Shown: positions 1 to 15,340 of the stretch, one piece after another
How the letters are laid out: each line of letters begins with the position of its first letter
Numbering within the stretch: the first letter of the stretch is position 1
NCBI RefSeq assembly: GCF_963662255.1
Contig: NC_085046.1
Location: forward strand, 101,573,324-101,637,323
DNA: 64,000 nucleotides
Origin: Cinclus cinclus
Lineage: Eukaryota; Chordata; Aves; Passeriformes; Cinclidae
Direction: 5' to 3'
Notes under the pieces: generated by a model
Told to the model about the DNA's origin: nothing
Database searches by the model: none
The model's input: the letters and a program-made list of their open reading frames with translations, nothing else
Made by a program: the position numbers and the translations under genes

Positions 1-2589
1 TTATTTTGTCTTTAATAGCAACATTCTAATGAGGTTCTCCTATGTCTAAAGTATATTAGTTTTTAATATCAAGTAATGACGTATTTTGGGATAAATTTAT
101 GACCTTGAATTGGATTTTTTGATTAAAAAAAAAACAATTAACAAATAAAATGCATTTTCTCTTATGAAGCCCTCCCCCAAATAAAATTACACAGTTCATA
201 TTTTAGATAGTTAATATGTACACAAGGTATCTTAGTTTTTCAATTTATTATTTTTTTCTCACCTCTTCATACCAACTGCAGGAGAAAGCACCTATTTTTT
301 CCAGATCCTGCAATTTAATGTTGAAGAAAATATCAAGTGCTGGATTATGAAGTCTGGGGATTTAGATATAAAATGGATAATGGTTTGCTCATATGTATAA
401 TTAGGAGATGGTCAAAAATACCCCTTAATAGAGGATTTATTTTAAAAGTTGCTTGAGTTATGTATTTTATTTTAAATAGGGCAGTTTTTCAAGGTCAGTG
501 AATGTTGGTCTTTAATCGGTTTATAGCAACTGGGGCCAAACTGCAGAGGTAGGTCAAGATGCAGGAAATCTGTAGCACAGTCTGGATGATGGACCCTGAA
601 AACATCTTGTGAGATGTCTGCTTACATAATGTATTGCCATGCAAGGGTCATTTGCAAATTAAAAGCATGAAAATGCTGATGCTACTCAAAACCATATTAG
701 CAGAACCACAAGACAGCATGTGGCCCAATTAATCTTGTGAACTCGGCTTTAACATATTACTAGACCACAATGTAGATTACACATTTATGAGCATATCAAC
801 ACCCAATGCTGAGTAAAGTATGCCCTGGAGGACCTCTGAGTGTAATTTTCTTCTTCAAATAAAAACAAAGGTTTCAGAGCAATGGCCAGTCGCACCTTCA
901 GGCTCAACAAGAAATAATGTGATCATATTACTTCCAGTTGCCATAAATGGCTGTTTCAAAATTCTATCTCCAGTTTCAAATTAAGCCTATGATTACAATA
1001 ATTAAAAAAAGATAATCTACCTACAAGGAATTATTCAAGACATTTGGAATTTAACATTTACCATGTACATATGATGGTGTGTTGCTGATCACTGAAGGAA
1101 AGCATACCAATATACAAGTGCTATTTAAATGGTTGTTACGCTCCAAATTAAACAAACAATAACAACATCCTGAATTACATGGTTGAGTCCTGTGATTTCT
1201 AATATTGCCTGTAAGATTGATACTGGCTAGTATTACTTTCCAACTTTACCATGGATTAGTGAAATATTGAACAGATGGGTAACTATCAAATCAAAGGCTG
1301 AGAAGGAACAGAATGTATGGGTCTGGGATCTTAGCTCAGGCTTGATATAATATTGATATAATATTCTCAATACACCTCAATGCAAAGATCCAGTAACTTT
1401 TTCTTGCTCTGAAGTGATTATCACTCATTTTTATCACTATTTTCACTATTTTTTGAATCAAAGAGCCTCTGTGCACAACATATCTCCTTTGGGAGTGGGT
1501 CAGTGAAAAGCTGACGTTCAGCTTGCCTTTGAACACAGACCTGACCAGTTTCCAGGTCCACAGTCACGAAAGTCCCCAAGATCTGCCCAACAATAATCAT
1601 CTGACAATGAACATGATGAACACACCATTGCTCTGTATGCACATCCCAGCTGTGACACAACAGACTTACTGCATGGGGAACAATCATGCTCAGTGTTTAT
1701 AGAAACCTTCAGGCAGTCCAACCAGCCATGAGACAAATTTGCCAGTGTCAGAGAGTCTGACTCAATTTAGAGCACAGAAATGTTGTCTTGTCCTTACTCC
1801 AGTTTAGCACTAGATGACCACAGAGTATCCATGATGCTCTTCCATCTAGAACTGGTAAGAGCTACAGGTAAAACAGGAGACTTGGAAACAGTTTTAGGGT
1901 CCTGGCTTCTTGTGCATATCCTGGAACTATACTGAATTGCACCAATATGATTCCTTTTACTCAATGAAACCAGGTTTCATGGAAAGGGAACATGGAAATG
2001 TCTGTGTCTGGAGCCCCACAGTACATGCTCCTTCAAATCAGCTTACATATTGCCAGCATGGTTCATTCTGGAGGAGACCTTAGACTCAGGATACATCCAG
2101 TCCAGAACTGTGAGGATGAAAAGATGTTCTTCCCAGCACACTTTCACAAGTCCCCTTGAACAGATACAGAGGACTTGCTGAATACCTGGAACACAACTGG
2201 TAAGATTTTTCATGTTTCATTTAGTGAAAAAGCTCCATGTAACTCAGTTGTAAACTGATGACACAGCCTCAACATCCAATTTAAAAAAAAGAGGAAGTAA
2301 AGTTTAAAGGTACTGTTTATGAGGGATAAACTTCAAAAAAATTTTTGAAAGGTCATTCTGAAGGACAAAAAGTTGCTGAGATTATTTCCTACTTTATTCC
2401 TAAATCTAAGGATGTTCTGCTTACAAAATATGTATCACAGCTGCTCCTACCTTTTGTTAGAATGATTTACTGTGCCAGATTCTAAACACCTGTGATTTCT
2501 CTATCAAATGCATTTCTGAATATAACAGGACATTTTGCTAGAATGGACCCAGTGATTCCCATATGATGATGTGATGTGGGGATAAGTGC

Positions 2590-2641
2590 CATCAGATCAG
2601 CTGTCCTCACAAGGTTCTTTCCAACTTAAATTATTCTGTAA
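2590..2641 (+). repeat. Degenerate CR1-type 3' tail
   Basis: The stretch around 2612-2640 (AGGTTCTTTCCAACTTAAA, then TTATTCTGTA) resembles the shared tail of avian CR1 LINEs and CR1-mobilised SINEs, usually GGTCCCTTCCAACyyrrryyATTCTATG. Only the tail is recognisable and it is diverged. It could also be the end of an old SINE using the same tail. Confidence 0.4.
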
Positions 2642-5600
2642 ACCTGTATCTGCTTATCTACTGATACTCCTCATGTCCAGAATAGCCCAAACTTATCAAA
2701 GAAATGGCTATAAGCAAACAAATAATTATAAAAAGGCTTATCATGAGTTTCACTGCTCCTGAATATACATTAGGAATTTGTACATAGCTGGTGCCTCAAA
2801 CATGGGGAAAAAAAGGACTCAGAAAAAAAAATCCATATCATCTTTCTGTTAACAACAAACAAATGCCTATGCCATTTTCAGACTGACTAAACAAGAAACA
2901 ATTCCTCTGCAGCAAACACAGCAAAGAAACAAGGCCTAATAAATAACCATTGCTACTTCAGAGAAGTCAAGGTATTCCTGTTCAAAAAAGAGTTGGTTTA
3001 CATAGTTTCCATCATGTTGTGTCTCTGTGGTTCATAACAGAACAGAAAGAAAGCATTCTACTTTTTGCTTTCATACTTGCTAATAGGACAGGTGTTAACT
3101 GTGGCATTACATAAGTTTATGAAACATCATAAATTGATTTGTTTTGGATTTCTCTTCATTTTGCTATACATCTGCTGACATTCAACTCCATTATTAAAAA
3201 TTCAGTTTCTACTTGGCTAGCATAAAAAATATGAACATATTTGATGTGAAAATACCATTTACACAACTGATCTTCAAATAATTAACTGTTTTCCATGCAA
3301 CAGAAAAAATAATCTCTGTGAAAACACTGCAGCTTTGCCATATCACCAAGTGTGAATGTTTCCAAAGTGAGGGGTTTAGCAAACAAAAAGGACGAAGATT
3401 AAGTCTAGCTGAAAGATGAGATACAGTCACCTGACTTCAGAAGTAGCATATTAAGTGCCAGTTGTATAATGAGTAAATATCATGTGAACATGAACTTGCT
3501 GACAGTTATGGAGAGGAAAACAGCTGTGTCAAAATAAACTGACATGGTAGACTGCTTTTCTAAATAAGTTGCGCTGGCTGAATTTAGCTTTTCTGCAATT
3601 TACCAGGTCTCTTCAGGAAGATGGGTCTTTTTCTTTCCTAAAAGTAACCTACCAAAGAATTGCCTGAATGTGAGGTTTGTCTGCAGTTCTGATTTATCTT
3701 AGACCTGTTTGGCACAATTGCACGTGTGAGAGTAATCATTAAGTGCCTGAAACAGTGCTACACCCATCTGAATAGAGCAAAAGGGAAGAACCTTCATAAG
3801 TAAGAGAGGTACAGTACTAATAGTCAAGCATTCCCTGTCCTTGGAGTCAATGCCCTTATGTTTGGATGAAGGTTGAGAATTGAGTAACTAAAGTACACTA
3901 TGTGCAAGCCACACATACATGAAAAACCAACACCTGATGTCTGAGGGACACATTCAGCTCAACTATTTTTTTTTAAAACGTGAAAAACAGACTCAGATAG
4001 AGAATTCTGCTTCTAGTTTAGCTTCTAACGTTCTTTGTGAAACACCATTCTTTTTAAAATCTTCCACGGAATTTCCTCCTGAAATAGAAGCCTTCTATAC
4101 TGCTGCATCAACTCAACTTCTGGAAGCTCATTCATCTATCACACTTTTAACCTTGTTATCCCATGTAAACAAGCAAAGGTAAGAAAACTGCATTTTCTGA
4201 AAATGAACATTATCTTCAACTCCAGGACCACTGAACGGCTCAAAGTACAGTGCTCTTTCCTTTTCTTATGGCTGCAGTGTCATTTTATTGGGAATTACTC
4301 ATCCTTCTTGCTCCTTTGTAAACTCATTTAACACCTGAAATGCCACAAGATTACTGTTTTTTACCACTATTTTTCCATGTTGATGTGAAAATGGCATTTC
4401 TTTTAACATTCTACATGTTGCCAAGAATGAAAAAAGATTTTGAGGCCTGGTTCAGTATAGAGTATCAGTATTCACATGCACATTTCTGGCAGAATTTGCT
4501 GCAAAAATTATGGGTTGGTTTAATGCTACAGAATAGAAAAATGTCAGCTGCTGCTGCTACAATAAGGCGTAGCAAAAATTCCAGCTGTGGATATGCAATC
4601 CCTCTTTCAGTGTAATACAAGAAGTGATATTTCCTATGACTAAATGCAATGTGCAACTTTGGCTTGTTTCTCTCTGATCTCGTGTTTTCTGCTACTTAAC
4701 TTTCTTCAGAAAAAAAAACCAGATGCTCAATGCACCACTCCTACAAACAAAAGTATCCATGGAGTAATTAATGAAAGCTGTGTCATTTCTTTTTTCTGTT
4801 TGTGAATCAACCCGTAATTTCAATCTCTTCTGATTTCTGTATAAACATTTATTTTTAGCTTCAGAGATGAAAAGCTAACTGGCTTGGTAAAGAGACATTC
4901 AAATGAAATAAGGCATAGGAAAATTTAATAGCTATTAGATATAAGCATAAAAATGCCATCTGTATATAAACTCCAAGCAGCATATAAGAAGAAAAAAAAA
5001 ATGCAGCTGACATGTTTAAATGTCTATATTTCACTGGTAAATTAGCTACTGTAGGAATTTTCCAGTACTAGTAATAAAAGATATGACACTGTCTTGTAGT
5101 GGAGATGATAGATAGTGAAGGAAACATAACACAGTCCTGTTCCCTTAGATTTGCAAAGACAGAATTTAATAACAGAATGTCTTGTTGCATTATGTTACAG
5201 ACTTAACCACCAAGAGCTGCAGCTTCTAATCTGGGCCATCCTGAAGCTTCTGTGGACCTCTGCCACCTCCTTCTTCAAAGCTTTTTATGTCATATATGGA
5301 AAACGAGTGAGTTACATTATCACAGCAAGCCACAACAGGTGACAGGTCTCAAGTTCCCCCTGCTGTAGCCATCTCCACTTCAGCAATACTAGAAGGGTGA
5401 CTGGCACTAAGTTGTGACAAGGTGTGTGGGTATTGCATCCAAAGAGAAGAAGGATCACAGTCACTCCTCCTCCCACAGAGTACCTTTGCTGCTCTATCAC
5501 CAAAAATTGCAGTCCATGTAGTACCAGCTAATTATTTTTCTGGTTGAATGGATACGTGTGGATGTTAGGCTGTAAGAAAAATTTGTCAGCAGCTGAGGCA

Positions 5601-7639
5601 CTGTCAGATGAGGATTTTCAATGCTTCTCCTTCTACTGAAAGTGCTACCTCTGTCTCACAGATATTTTCTTTCACTGTTTTGCCTCCTAAGACATTTCCT
5701 TAGATATTCCTTTTGGGGAATTTATTCCTTGATGAAGCATACAGCTGTGTCCCAGCTAATGGATAAACTGAGGAAACCAGGACTGCTCATTAGTCCCAGC
5801 AGCCTGGTGCACACCCTGACTTCATCCTGGCTCTCGGGTGAAACTAAGAATGATCATCCCAAAGCCCAAAGGGTTTGGGATCCAAATTAACCAGCATACT
5901 CAAAAAACCAGCACATATGGTGTCCATCTGTCTTGCAGAGGAGTTCCTGCAAGAAGGACTCAGTGGCCAAGGATGCACTGGTCTTGCAGGAAAGCATCAG
6001 AATGCAAGTGAGATGAACTGGCTGTTACCAGTTCACAGACATTTGTCTCATGTCTTACTATCTGATGTCTATGTGCTGCTTCAGTTGTCTCCTGTAGAGA
6101 AGATGTGGAGCTGTAATTGCCTCATGTCTTGAGACTTGTTACAAGAAGAATGAAACACTATGAGGCACCCTAGCATCAGCTTCCAAATTTTCTTCTCAAA
6201 AAGTTTTGTTGAGTTACAAGACAGCCATATGAAGAGCTGGCTGAACTGCTCACTTTTTAAAGATCATACATGCAGAGATACTGACTAATGCAAAAGGAGG
6301 GTGAAAGCTTGTTTGAACATGAGGTCATAGCAGGCCACAAGCTCTTCTGAAGTGAAGTTTTATAGGCTGTTACATCATCTTAAACCCATAAAAAGCCGAA
6401 TTCAGGAAGAGAGAGTGAACATCACTCATACTGCATTATTTCTACAATAGTCCGTAATAATGACGTTATTAGAGAAGAGCACATGACTACATCAGCTCCC
6501 TTAATTTTGAAACCTGGTATATGTGGATTATCATCAAAATGTTGGCAACTAGGTATCAGTAAGACTGTATCCAAAAGAAGTCTGTAGGTCTCTTCTTCAA
6601 AGCTTGAGAAAAATGGAAAAGACTCCAAGGAGGTACTTATTTACTAGGTATTGGGACAAAAACCTGAGGAAGTTTATTGTGCAGAGCACATTTACATGTG
6701 CACTTACAGAGCTTCAGATTACAGCCTGCATAGAGGGACAGAGGTATGAAATACCTGATGCAAGTGCTCTGGCACTTCACCTCCTTCACTTCAGACACAT
6801 CCTCAAATGATATAAAAATAGACTTGCATTACTTTCTGACATGACCAAAGTTCTTCAGTTTTGATCTACATACAACTACATTAATAATAGATTAAGGGCT
6901 GCTATCAAAGCATGATCACATGCTACAGAAGGAAGAAACTACAAAGTACAGCTGTCGAATCACTCTCACTAGCTACAGCAAGGGCAAACTAACTGCATCT
7001 GAACTTCTAGGATATTTGGTGGTCTATTCAACCTCTCTTTAACATTTCATTCCTGACTTGCATGTACATGACACAAACTAGCATTCTCCTTCTTACTGAC
7101 CTTGGACAGATAAGGAAAGCAAAGACTTTTTTCTGTAGAGATGACAGTATCATTGTAGGACAATTCAATACAACAAGCACCTGCGGAGAGCAGGAGAAAC
7201 TGTGACATTAATATTTTGTTAGTTGATACTGAAGGAGCAGCATGTGCCAGGTTTAGTTAGTATCTCAATTCAGTTTCTCAAGGATTACTCAAAACTGAAG
7301 GGATAATATCACTTCAAAGTGCAAAAAGTCTAAGCAACCATTGCTAACTACGCCACAGTCTTAAATACGCAAAACAGTCTGTTTAGCCTGAGCCTGATTT
7401 TTAAAATAGCAGTTTTGATTTAATTTCTGATAAACATCCAACAGCAAAACAAGCAACAAAAAAGAAAGCCCTTTACTGTCTTTCCTTCTGCCAGAGTTCA
7501 CTGCGAAGTCTGCAATGTTGACACCAACACCAAAGAGAAACCAAGTGCACAGAACCTAGTAAAATTACAACAAATGGCTAAAATATGCATGGAGATCCCC
7601 TTTGTCACAGACACGATCTGCAGGAATATTTAGAGAGAA

Positions 7640-7712
7640 ACACAGAATTGTGAAGGCTGGGAAAGACCTCTAAGATGATCAAGTCCAATGGTAAAATCCT
7701 TGATCACAGGTA
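7640..7712 (-). mobile_element. CR1 LINE 3' end fragment, antisense
   Basis: The plus strand reads CACAGAATTGTGAAGGCTGG, then GAAAGACCTCTAAGATGATC, then AAGTCCAATGG. This is the complement of the classic avian CR1 3' terminus (ATCATAGAATGGTTTGGGTTGGAAAAGACC...). CR1 is the dominant LINE of birds, and copies are usually 5'-truncated, as here. No reverse transcriptase sequence remains. Confidence 0.75.
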
Positions 7713-10700
7713 CTCTGGAGGACATTGAGATACGGGGAAGATGAGGGCAGGCTGACTGAGCTCTGAACTTCTGGTGACTCATCAGCAATCATGAACCAGG
7801 ATGGCCACCTTTCCTGCTGAGTTCTGCTCCTGGTTAGCTTCCCCAGTATGTACACTTTTCTTGGCTCTCAGATGATGCAAGATAGAAAAGTATTTCCTTC
7901 AAACGAAATTCTCAAATACCAAAATAATATCAAGTGACTCTTCATAGCATATTACAACTTCCCAGACTACCGCAATTTCTCACCCATATTACAAAAAAAC
8001 AAAACTGAAAAAGAGAACTGATTTGACTACAGAAGTCTATATTCTCCATGAGTAGACAAATACATATTGTGAAAATCATACCCTATAAATTAAGCCTAGA
8101 TTTTCACTAGACTCTGTCAGGACATAGCAGAAGAAATACTCATTCTCCCAAGGAAGTCCAGGAAATGAAAATAAACGTAACATAAAAAAGGGAGAAATAT
8201 ATGACCAAAATTTTAATCTCTTGTCAGTATTTTAACCAACTAAGCAATAATATAGTGATACAAAACACAAGAGATCAAATTACATGGAAAACAGCACTTC
8301 TGAGATGAACCTGTTTATAACAGAAGACAATAGTGACAACTTGACAGAATATTAGTGGAATGAACACTAGGACCAGAGTAGGCATTTTTTGTGTTACTAA
8401 AAAACAGTGTGAGTCAAAAATAAATGGAAAATAAGTTTTAATATTTGCATTCTGTCTTAAGGATATGCATTCCTTTGTAAATAATCAGAATGGCAGTTGA
8501 ATGCAGAGTTTGTAGCTGGCAGTGAAAGATGTGATTAAACAAGAATAGCATCTCTTGGAGTGCTCATAGTGGACACTGACCTTTCATTTATCATTGAGGT
8601 TAATTTCCGAGGGTCACTAACTTAATCATATTTGCTTGAGTTAATGTTGATCTTCTATAATCATAGCAAAAAAATGTAAGTAAAGCATGTCTGAATAGAG
8701 CTAATTTAATCATATGACCTTTTCCATCTTATTTTCACCCAATGGCTATATGACTTCTTCTAACCAGACACCAAATTACTGGACTGTAAGTGGCAAAGTA
8801 TGTTTAGCTGATTTATTCATACATTTATGAAAATTATGAGATACTAAATTAGTGCCTTATGCTGTTTTACTGTTTCCATACCTTTATCAAAAGGAACCTG
8901 CTATTGCAGTATCTGGGCTTCACATAATGATCATTTCTTTTGTCAGAAGAGTAATCCAAGTGCCAAAGAGTTCAAGCAGTAAAGCTTGGATGCTGATTAT
9001 TCCTACTGTGGGAAAGGCAGCTCTGCAGCCACTGAAGTGTCAAAGCAGCTAGAGTCAGAGAAAACACTTTACACCTCCCCTGGTGCTTTTGCAAGGGCTA
9101 CTCCTAAGAGAACATGTGTTTCTGCAAGTGTGTGTTGGTAACCCTGACTGAGCTGGCAATGTCTCCATTAAAATCAATTGCTACTAGATTTTTATGACAG
9201 GAAGAAGCCTTCTGGAAAGAAGTGAACAACAGGATTTCTGAAGGGATAACTTCAAACAATGGCAAAACCAGAGACTATTCGAATACTGGTCTAAAAGGTT
9301 ATGCAGAAGTATTAATATTACAAAACCTCTGGAAATTGGGGAAAATTGCAGGGCAAAGACAGACTTTCACTGAACAGCCAAATATTTTTATCTGCCACCT
9401 TGGCTCCATCACTCCTCAGGTAATTTCTCTTATATTGAATGCCAGCAGTTATGGCATTATTTAGAAGTCATCAAAACTTGTTTTAATAAGCTATTATTTA
9501 GATATGACAGACGGCAATAATATTCACGGTGACTGTATTGCCTTGCCAGAACTGTATCTCTCTTTGTATTTAACAGAAAAAATGTACAACTGGGCCATGG
9601 ATAATTTTCAGAAGTCAGTATGTAGGACAAAAGAAATGTCCCTTATGAAATAAAATCTACATTCTATCCATGTATGCCTTGCAGCATCACATATTTATAT
9701 GAAACACAGTAAACCAGCTAATTTATTACAAAACACAAGACAGTGATTTATTGGTCCTTTGTCATGCTGCGAGAAAATCTGGAGTCTCACGAATTTTAGT
9801 CTCATATAGTTAGGTTTTGCAACACCCTAGCAATTCTGTCCAGTTGAACGTTGCACCTGATTCCACACACAACACAACCCTCTAATGATCAGGCACAGAG
9901 AAGATGGATCTTTATTCTTTAACCTTTAATTAGTACTTAGCTACATTACGCATGCCGAGGGCAAGATTAGCCATAAATGCTTCCAGGGGCACTGGGCACT
10001 TATTAGTAACTTTTGCACGTAGAAAATATGTATTTCACTCAGAACCAGCAAGTGGAAAAATATGTAGCAGAGAGGGTTGGACAGCATATAATTAAACTTG
10101 CTTTGCATATTAGGTGAGCAACTAAAGCAGAAGCCATCACTCTCTGTCTGCAAAACACCTCCCAAGGTTGCTGCAGCAGAACCACAGAGCTTTGCAACAC
10201 CAGTTAGGTATAGGCAGCACGTGACCAGTGAAAAACAGGCTTTGTGTTCTGGCAGGGCTGAGACATCCAAACACTGGACCAGATTCTGCATGGTGCTGAA
10301 GTCAATGGGAACTGAGAGTATTCAGCACTTAAAGGAATTCAGACAGCAGGCTATCTGAACAGGCCTTGTTTTAGCTATTTTAGGCAATCAAATTTAAGTG
10401 GTTATGCTGAGTTTATTTTACTCATTTGATGTTGGCTTTATCATTACAGGATTTTAATGCAGTGAAGCTTTCCACAGTCTAGTCAAATTACCAGATATAA
10501 TATATGATATTTTCTTTAAGGATATGATTTTAGGGAGCATGCTGGTTTTATTACATTACACAGTGGGGAAAAAATATATTTATAATCTTAAAAATCTCAT
10601 CTAGCACAAAGCAATCACACCCCAAACAACTCAAGCAGTATGCTTTACTGAACCTTTCAGTCATTTTTTCATGTGTATGTCAGCATGTAAATCTGAATAT

Positions 10701-13221
10701 ATCCTCATGGACTCATGCTAACTCAGGCTCAGAGTGTTTTCTGTGAACAATACTTTCTACTTCTAGACTCCATGTCACTGAAAAATCAACTGAGAGCAAT
10801 GCTTAGAAATTAATTTATTTCAGGTATGCTGTAAGAACCATAATCAGCCATAAATCCTTTTGCCCTATTTGCGTTTACTGAATTTGCCTTAATTATACTG
10901 TTGCCTAATTATGAAGCTCAGTCTAGAGGGGAACTCACAAGAAGCAATGATGCAGAAAGCAGAGGACAGTTTATTCCACTTCATGGATTTACAACTTTCT
11001 GCTACCGCAAACCATTTGGAACAGACTCTATTTGTGAGGTCATTAACATGTAAACAGTGTCACACTGAAGACGCATGGCAATGACCCTACCATGCTAATG
11101 AAAAGTGATATTGAGTTTGCTAATTCAGATAAGGGTACACAGATTGCCTTTTCTCTAATGTGCAAGGGCCTGTCACAGAAATAAATGCATGGTCCTTGTT
11201 GCAATTAATTTGATTCTTGTTCTTTTAAAGCTTTACTTGTAGATTTAATTAAAGCTTTCATGCAGCACACACTTTCAGGAAGTATCTATGTTTAATGGCT
11301 TTTTCTCCTAAATTAAAGAAAGAAGTGAAGGCTAAGATTCAAAGAAGAACAAGAGAGCATAAAATGAAAAACTGTGCTTAATACAGTAAGCATTACCTTG
11401 TTTTGACATAAGCAAATATGCAGTATTTCTACACGTTTCTTAAAATTAGTGTTATATTGCAGCTTTCATGGTGAAATAATTTTCAATTGCTTAAGATAAT
11501 TTTTTTTCATTTTTGAATATAAAATATTACATGTTATGTTTCAACCTTCAGGTGAGTATTTTAAAAGCCTAAATCAGGTTTTTGATTAAAAAAAAAAAAA
11601 TTAAACAAAAAAGTATACAGTTTTCCCAGGAAACTAAAGAAACAATCCCCGATGCAAAAATCCCCAGAGAAAACACAGAGCACAGAGAATGAAAATAAGG
11701 CAGTCTAACTAAATTAAGGAAGTATTTTTCAGAGAATGACAGATATTATATTATCTGGGGCTGGGGTAATGGAAAAGGGGATAAAGAATAGGATGAGTAA
11801 GCAAAAGGAGGAGCAGAGTAAGAAGAGAAACAGATGAAAAGTAAATGGCCAGGAGAACCAAGAGGCAGGCTTAAGAGCTGAGAACAATAGTGTTGAACAA
11901 GAAGTTGGAAGAAGACAACAATGGTAGGAACTAAGGAATAAGTTAGGTATAACACTTTTTGGACAGAGGACTGGACAAGACACTTCCATGAATGCTCAGT
12001 ACTGCTGCTTCAGAATAGGTTTATGGTGCTTTGGATTCCAACAAAAAGGCAGTTGAAACTGCATTTACCTATTAATAATAAAAAACAAACAAATATATTC
12101 TCTGTTCTTGCTGGGAGCATGTATTAAGACTCAACATCCAAACAATGAATTCTGCTCTCTATTTATTAATTAATTTATCTTCTAGAGCACAGAGCAGGAA
12201 GTCCCTTTGGTTTACTAACACTCTTACAGGTTTCTCTTCTTTTGTTAGTTAAAATTATCTTATATAATCTTAATCATATTAAAGTGTAGACATGGCTCCT
12301 CTCAATGTGCATAAGCCAAAAGAAAATTCCTTCTGCCAGTAACACCTGGATGTTTTAGCTAAGGAACAGAGCTGTAACCTACCATGTATCTTAAACACGA
12401 CAATCTGGCCTGAAAAATGTCAGTAAATACAAAGCATTCAGTATTTAATCTGCTTTTGAAAATACACTGTAAGCCATGAACTTAGTTGTTCTGAAGGGCC
12501 CTTCCCATTGACAATTTCCAAATAGGACCATAAATGGCAAAATGCAAGCCTTTATACCGAAAACGTAAGCAAAAAGTATGTAGCTACAGCAAATAGTGTA
12601 AATTGCATTATTATACTCAATAAGAACATGTTGATGGAATCCATACCAGAAGATTTTATTTTGGGTTACTGATGTCAACACAGGATGAAATAACACTATC
12701 ACTTTGAAATAGAAGGTGTGGAGTGGCATAACTGCTCTGAAACAGCTGATTCTCTCATTCCTGTTCAACTGGGAAATGCACAGGTTGGCAAATGTTTTCC
12801 TTTGCCTTTTCTTCAGGTAAGACACGTCTCTGATAGCTCCAACTTCTGTTTGCATAATCAGAGGAATCAGGGAACGGGAATGAAGGACAGAAGCTACCTC
12901 TGAGTGAAATGAGCATAATCAAGACACCCCAAAACATTTGGTTCAATATGTCACTGAGGGATCTCAGCTCAAATGCAGAAACAGCCCTGAGCTGCAGCTG
13001 CTAAAAAAAAATAAATGTATGTGTTTATGTTCACCAGCTCAGTACTCAGTGGAGCAGATATTTCACAGCACAAACCCTACAACACTCTGCTCTGCTCGAG
13101 CTACTGCTTCTTTTTATTTAGATCACTGTGTCAGGCTGGCACAGGAACTGACAGAATTATGCAAGACTTTCTTGACAGTCCTATAGATTTCTCTCTGTAG
13201 CATACACTAAATGTTACAGTC

Positions 13222-13238
13222 TAATAATAATAATAATA
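13222..13238. repeat. (TAA)n microsatellite
   Basis: About five uninterrupted TAA units are followed by TAG and further imperfect units to about 13248. Confidence 0.8.
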
Positions 13239-15340
13239 GCAGTAATAACAAATCCTTTCTTGCACATTTGTAAATGAAATGGAGTCATGATTCTAACATA
13301 TTATGATTAGTCTCATAAAAGATACATTCTTTTGCAACGGGATGTCTGGGGCTGAAGAAATGCCAGGCAGGCTTTGGTAGATACGCAATCACACAGCACA
13401 GTCCATTCCTCTGGTTCCTTGCTTTATTCGTTTTTGTCATGTTCAGTTTCAAAGTTGATGCAGTCTTCCCAGCTACACTTTGCAAGTGCAATATTGCCCT
13501 GAAATTAGGAAGGACCCTGGTCAGACAGAATCCTTGTAGAGACTCTCAAGTGGAGACAGAAGATAAGAGTCATCAGGAGTAGACGAAGAAAGCACCTGAG
13601 ATATGGTTCCTTATCCTCTCATGCCAGAAACAGGTAATTAGTGCAGGAAATCAATGGCCAAGAAAAATGACAAAGAAAACTGGAAATGAATGATCATTTT
13701 GGTCATCTAGACATCACAGAAAGCAAACTGCCACTGTTCTTCCCTTTGGGGATCTGTCAGTCTACTCTTCAAGGGAGCTCAAGGCGTACTTTAGGTAAGA
13801 AAGGAAATGTAAAGGAGAAATAGGAAAAGAACACAAGATTAGAACATTTTCCTTGTGAAATTAACACTCAGCATTGATAGATGCTATGTTGAGGTGGATC
13901 ATCATTGACCTGGCCATAACCCCTGCAGATAGGCTCAAGAAATGTATTTCAGATGAAGCATCTCCCAGGAGATTCAGAGATGAAGAACAGATTTCAGATA
14001 ACAAGCTCAACAAAAAGAATATCACTCAGTAGAAGCAATCACAATACTAATGACTACAGCACCTCAGTTCCCTGTGCTGGCATCACTCAATAGACATGAA
14101 CATCTTGTTGCAGCTGTTCTTATCTGTATCACAGAAGTGACTAAGTCTGTGGCTTTCTGGAACTACAAAGTCTTAGGGTTAGATTCACTGTATGATTTCT
14201 CCTCCCCATTTTTTTTTTAGCATTTTTCTTCTGCTTGTGTTCCTTGAGATCAGGAGAAATACAATGCATCCTTCACCTCATTCCCCATAGTCCCATCTTT
14301 TGCAGACATACTATTTCAATCAGCTGAATATTTCATAATGCCATTTTGAAAACTAACACTTCCATCTTTTTTAAAGATACAGGCCAACATAAATTATGAA
14401 GTGAGTTTTGGTCTAATACACAGCATAAATTCTCTACTTTCTGTTAACATATTTACAGTCATATAAACTGTAATGGCAGGTTTCCAACACCATTACTCCC
14501 TTGTAAAATAAATACCAATATTAAAATATAAAAGTTGCCTTCCTATTTGTGTATTTAAAATGGAAGTATTTAAATTCATTTTTGAGCTATCTGTGTATAC
14601 AGAACAGCAATTTCAGAGTAAAAACCACATAAATAGCACCTTTTCTTTTCCTGAGGGAAAAGTCTGAAACAAAGTGAATGAAAGTGATTCGCCTAATACT
14701 GTCTTTGAAAGTATAATTCAATAATGATAGTTGATAATGGCAAAATCTCAGTGCCAAGAATGACTGCTGTTGACAGCAAGCGTGACTGATTTGGGAATCA
14801 AATTTTTAAGAAAGATAAAATTCAATGTCAACAGGCTAACTGAAAATTTATTCAACACATGGTTTTATAGGGAAGACAGGCCACCCTGGTAAAAGTACCT
14901 CAACAAGAGTCACATGGGATGGCAACACAAATACTCAAATACCATGCTAACTTCTTAAATACATATAGCTGTCACTAATATCTCTTTTTCTCCAAAATAT
15001 ATGTATTGGTTTCAGTGTTATATATAATAAACACAGGCTTTCAGGCTTATCCTGCAAGACTATATGGACTCCACAATTTCTAAAAGCACTCTCAGTATTC
15101 AATTCAAATCCACATATTAGTTTAGAAAACAACACAAAGCTTTTAATAGCATGGAAAGAACAAATATATCTCTAGGCTGCATAAGTATTTTTTTTTCCTA
15201 CATTTACGTTGTTTCCCTCACTAAATGTCTGGTACATTCACCAAACAAGTAGTGTCCCCTCTAAGGACAGAAAAATCTCCAAACTTCAGCTCATCTGCAA
15301 ATTTATTGCTTGACAGTAATGGAGCACAGACAGTAATTTG

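Noticed and set aside
1421..1687. 88-codon minus-strand open frame in a relatively G+C-rich patch, considered as a retroviral or pseudogene fragment
   Set aside because: The translation shows no motif I can name, there are no splice signals in a useful phase, and the length is within chance for this window.
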